A stretch of DNA of 64,000 bases from Dysosmobacter welbionis (GTDB lineage: Bacteria; Bacillota; Clostridia; Oscillospirales; Oscillospiraceae): NCBI RefSeq assembly GCF_005121165.3, contig NZ_CP034413.3:3124001-3188000 (forward strand), written 5' to 3'. Position 1 is the first letter of the stretch; every line of letters starts with the position of its first letter. Both the position numbers and the translations under genes were made by a program. This document shows positions 61,596-64,000 of this stretch, one piece after another. Under the pieces are notes generated by a model, which worked only from the letters and a program-made list of their open reading frames with translations, did not search any database and had not been told where the DNA came from.

Positions 61596-62633
61596 TCAGG
61601 CTTTCCGGCAGAAGTACGGCCCGCGGTCCGCCTCATGGGGCTGCGCAAACGTCCAGGTGAAATCCTTGTCTACCACGTACCAGTCCGCTCCGGGAATGGC
61701 GCGTGCATCTGCGGGCAGGGTAACCAGCTCCTCCGCCGTCACCGGCCGCACCAGAGGCTCACCCTCCGGCGGCTCTTCATAATAAAAGAGGTATTTCTCA
61801 CCGGATGCCTCCGACAGAGCCTGCCGGGCCGCGTCGCCGGACAGGCAGGGCACCAGGTTCCAGGAGAAGAGATGCCACAGGTAATTCCCATCCGACAGCA
61901 CATGCCTCCCCAACTCCGCGTCGGACACGCCGTCGGCAAAAACGTCCAGCCAGCGGTTCTTCACCCGCCGAATGTCGGTGGGGAAGGGTTCCTCCCAGGG
62001 AACCATGGTGGCCACACACCGGCAGATGGGCAGCCCCTGCTCATGGAACTTGGCCTCGTAGTCCGTCATGACGCCCACCGGGCCATTCGCATGGAGGTCC
62101 CGGGTGACCTCGGACAGCTCAAAGCCGAACAGAGGCAGCTCCTCCACGGAGAAGGTGAAGAGGTCCTGATTGTCCGTCTTGAAGTGGATCTGCCCGCCCA
62201 TCTTCAGCACCTGGCGGTACAGCCGCAGGAAGTTGCCGTGGGTCAGGCGGCGCTTGGCGTGGCGGTTGCTGGGCCAGGGATCGCAGAAATTGATATAGAT
62301 CCGGTCCGCCTCTCCCGGGGCAAAGAACAGGGGCAGCTGGTCAGCATTGGCGTCGATGAAGAACACGTTGGTGAGCCCCTGGGCCGCACACCGCTCCATG
62401 GCCATGACCATGGCATCCGGCACCCGCTCCACAGCGATGAACAGCACGTCCGGCTCCGCCGCCGCTGTGCCGGCGGTGAAGCGGCCTTTGCCGCAGCCCA
62501 GCTCCAGCCGCAGCTCCCGGGCCTGGGGCATCAGCTCCCGCCACTTGCCCGGCATGGAGTAGGGCTCCCGGATCAGGCGGTCGCCGCAGCGCTCCATCCG
62601 GGGGATCAGATTCTTTTTCTTTCGCATCCGCAT
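61596..62633 (-). CDS. trmB: tRNA (guanine-N7-)-methyltransferase with extra C-terminal domain (DUF4275-like)
   Basis: TrmB methylates G46 of the tRNA variable loop using S-adenosylmethionine. The SAM site (LELGCGKGRF), the FCDPWPSNRHAKRR motif and GGQIHFKTDNQDLF are all present in the first 220 residues, the length of a normal TrmB. Another 120 residues follow (NRWLDVFADGVSD, GNYLWHLFSWNLVP, VVDKDFTWTFAQPHE, GPYFC), which look like the DUF4275 family, known mainly as free proteins. Total 345 aa. It starts with ATG at 62633 and has its own promoter. Confidence 0.9.
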   Translation of the reverse strand: MRMRKKKNLIPRMERCGDRLIREPYSMPGKWRELMPQARELRLELGCGKGRFTAGTAAAEPDVLFIAVERVPDAMVMAMERCAAQGLTNVFFIDANADQLPLFFAPGEADRIYINFCDPWPSNRHAKRRLTHGNFLRLYRQVLKMGGQIHFKTDNQDLFTFSVEELPLFGFELSEVTRDLHANGPVGVMTDYEAKFHEQGLPICRCVATMVPWEEPFPTDIRRVKNRWLDVFADGVSDAELGRHVLSDGNYLWHLFSWNLVPCLSGDAARQALSEASGEKYLFYYEEPPEGEPLVRPVTAEELVTLPADARAIPGADWYVVDKDFTWTFAQPHEADRGPYFCRKA

Positions 62634-62714
62634 GTGTCAACATCCTCCTGGGTCGGTTCCCGATCCGATTTCAGGAAGACCCCGCCGGGGAGTCCTCCGT
62701 ACATTCAGAATGCT

Positions 62715-62743
62715 ATTGTACCATACAGACCCGGCGCTGTAAA
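62715..62743 (-). promoter_or_regulatory. Promoter of trmB
   Basis: Minus-strand TTTACA and TACAAT with a 17-nt spacer. Confidence 0.65.
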
Positions 62744-62763
62744 TGGCGGCGTGGATTTCCTGC

Positions 62764-62792
62764 TTGCGCGGAAAGCAAAGAGATGATATGAT
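62764..62792 (+). promoter_or_regulatory. Promoter of the alpha/beta hydrolase gene
   Basis: TTGCGC and TATGAT with a 17-nt spacer. It overlaps upstream in-frame start codons, supporting GTG at 62818. Confidence 0.55.
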
Positions 62793-62817
62793 AGCCCAAA
62801 TGGGAGGGGGGAGCGAT

Positions 62818-63591
62818 GTGCCCAAGGTGCCCTACTGCGGCAGAAGCATGTTTTATCAGGAGGCGGGCGAGGGCCCGGTCCTGATCTTTCTCCATGGCAA
62901 TACCGCCTCATCCCGGCTGTTTGAGCCGTTGCTTCCACTCTATACGCCTCATTTCCGGTGTGTGCTGCTGGACTTTCTGGGAAACGGGCGCTCCGACCGG
63001 GTGGAGTCGTTTCCGGCGGACCTGTGGCAGGAAGAGGCTCGGCAGGCCCTGGCCCTGATCCGGGCGGCGGGCTATGAGAGGCCCTGTCTGCTGGGAACCA
63101 GCGGCGGCGCCTGGGCCGCCATGAACGCGGCCCTGCTGGCACCCGGCGCAGTAGGCGCCGTAGTGGCGGACAGCTTTGACGGGCGGAGCCTTCACCCGGG
63201 GTTTGCGCGGGATTTGACAGCAGAGCGGGACCGCGCCAAAAGAGACAAGGCAGCCCGGGAATTTTATGCATGGTGCCAGGGACCGGACTGGGAGGCGGTG
63301 GTGGACCGGGACACGGATGCCCTGTTGCGATGCGCCGCCTCCGGACGGCCGCTGTTCTGCGGCCCGCTGGAGCAGATGCGGCCGCCAGTGCTCCTGATGG
63401 GGAGCCGGGAGGACCCCATGTGCAGACAGGATTTGGAAGAGGAATACAAGGCGATGGCGGCGCAGATGCCCCATGCCGCCGTGCGCTTGTTTGCATCCGG
63501 TGGGCACCCTGCCATTCTTTCCCGGGCGGAGGCGGCTAAGGAGGAGATCCTGGCATTTTGGCTCCGGTGCGAGGCGGCCGAGAGGCTGTGA
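62818..63591 (+). CDS. Alpha/beta hydrolase
   Basis: 257 aa. The oxyanion region (LIFLHGNTASSRLFEPL), nucleophile elbow (LGTSGGAW with Ser in G-x-S-x-G), acid (GSREDPM) and histidine (ASGGHPAI) fit the fold. Start is GTG with a GGAGGGGGGAG site; ATG codons upstream lie over the promoter. Substrate unknown; related to esterases and proline iminopeptidase-like proteins. No secretion signal. Confidence 0.85.
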   Translation: MPKVPYCGRSMFYQEAGEGPVLIFLHGNTASSRLFEPLLPLYTPHFRCVLLDFLGNGRSDRVESFPADLWQEEARQALALIRAAGYERPCLLGTSGGAWAAMNAALLAPGAVGAVVADSFDGRSLHPGFARDLTAERDRAKRDKAAREFYAWCQGPDWEAVVDRDTDALLRCAASGRPLFCGPLEQMRPPVLLMGSREDPMCRQDLEEEYKAMAAQMPHAAVRLFASGGHPAILSRAEAAKEEILAFWLRCEAAERL

Positions 63592-63638
63592 GATTTCCGG
63601 CAGATACAACTGGAACGAAGGGCCTTGTGAATGCATTA

Positions 63639-63683
63639 ACAAAATTGTATAAAGTTTAACGAACAATTTGTATGAAGTGTAAA
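63639..63683. repeat. Two direct repeats upstream of hbd
   Basis: Two near-identical AT-rich units, about 63639-63659 and 63663-63683 (sharing ACAA, TTGTAT, AAGT and TAA), lie 40-80 nt upstream of the hbd promoter. They may be a regulator site. They resemble but do not match the Rex consensus with TTGTTAA halves. Confidence 0.5.
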
Positions 63684-63719
63684 AAACGTGAAATTTTTCG
63701 CAAACTGCACAAATTATAC

Positions 63720-63748
63720 TTGATAAATGCCGCCAGTCACCCTATAAT
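63720..63748 (+). promoter_or_regulatory. Promoter of the hbd transcript
   Basis: TTGATA and TATAAT with a 17-nt spacer, 140 nt before the ATG. Confidence 0.75.
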
Positions 63749-63888
63749 AAAGTTTGTGAGTAAATTGGCAATATCGGAATGACTCTGTGTTCTCCCGGAG
63801 GGGCGGCACAGCCCGGCCCCCTGGAGTGCCGAAAGGCATGAAACAAGGAAACCAAACAATTTATTCAAAAATAACAGGAGGAAAAATC

Positions 63889-64000
63889 ATGAAGGTTGCA
63901 GTTTTTGGCGCAGGTACCATGGGCAGCGGCATTGCGCAGGTTTTCGCGGCAAAGGGCCACACCGCCCTGATGTATGCCAGCTCCGTCGCTTCCGCGCAGA
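63889..64000 (+). CDS. hbd: 3-hydroxybutyryl-CoA dehydrogenase (3' end outside window)
   Basis: The first 37 codons are visible after a strong AGGAGG site. MKVAVFGAGTMGSGIAQVFA is the NAD(P)-binding opening of the HBDH/HADH family, which reduces acetoacetyl-CoA in clostridial butyrate formation. The long leader (about 135 nt) and good promoter suggest the start of an operon that continues past the right edge, probably with crotonase or acyl-CoA dehydrogenase genes. Confidence 0.85.
   Translation, partial: MKVAVFGAGTMGSGIAQVFAAKGHTALMYASSVASAQ

Noticed and set aside
63592-63719. A Rex (redox) site upstream of hbd
   Set aside because: TTAACAA-like halves are present but not in the TTGTTAAnnnnTTAACAA arrangement; only direct repeats are reported.

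Overview
The window is high-GC Firmicutes DNA and looks like a butyrate-forming gut clostridium of the Oscillospiraceae (Flavonifractor / Intestinimonas / Lawsonibacter-like). The evidence is T-box leaders, a glmS ribozyme, an infC-rpmI-rplT operon, IreB, YlmH, NrdR, a four-subunit pyruvate:ferredoxin oxidoreductase, a metNIQ operon and the first codons of a 3-hydroxybutyryl-CoA dehydrogenase. The genus is inference from gene content only. No tRNA, rRNA, CRISPR array, insertion sequence or prophage was recognised.

Layout. 1-5.3 kb: TipA-type MerR regulator (cut by the left edge), NUDIX and GNAT enzymes, DUF3783 and DUF523 proteins, then a birA - split chromate transporter - YbaK run. 5.3-11.4 kb: uridine kinase, a zinc-ribbon/Big2/SH3 membrane protein, an ABC exporter with YlmH, and small housekeeping proteins with XpaC. 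11.4-15.5 kb: HpaI-type aldolase and the porCDAB operon. 15.8-23.1 kb: zinc-binding lipoprotein, alcohol dehydrogenase, a MATE pump behind a switch-like leader, a radical SAM - PanE pair. 23.4-28.4 kb: an FHA-FtsW protein with its transpeptidase, and a second MATE pump. 28.5-31.5 kb: T-box-controlled metNIQ. 31.7-38.4 kb: DUF368, an AbrB - PLP enzyme - DMT transporter operon, CAT-like and Vat-like acetyltransferases, an NlpC/P60 hydrolase, IreB. 38.7-43.1 kb: T-box-controlled pheST. 43.1-50.9 kb: lipoproteins, NAD(P)HX repair, alanine racemase, an orphan MazF, NrdR. 50.9-58.0 kb: DUF4363/DUF421 pair, an AT-rich GNAT gene, glmS behind its ribozyme, a PadR - FtsW-like operon, an ECF sigma / anti-sigma-like pair. 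58.2-64 kb: SLH-GH25 lysozyme, infC-rpmI-rplT, TrmB with a DUF4275-like tail, an alpha/beta hydrolase, hbd (cut by the right edge).

Expression signals are easy to read: many genes have a -35 box, a 17-nt spacer and a TATAAT-like -10. Regulation by RNA is rich: two T-boxes, one ribozyme, an infC leader with an AUU start, and two further leaders that hold an intrinsic terminator. Wall synthesis recurs as a theme (FHA-FtsW + PBP, HAAS-FtsW-like, Alr, GlmS, GH25, NlpC/P60).

A technical caution: thirteen single-base frameshifts break eleven genes, including pheT (twice) and glmS. Every one is repaired by adding one base at or next to a short G or C run, so they look like consensus errors of the assembly rather than real gene decay.
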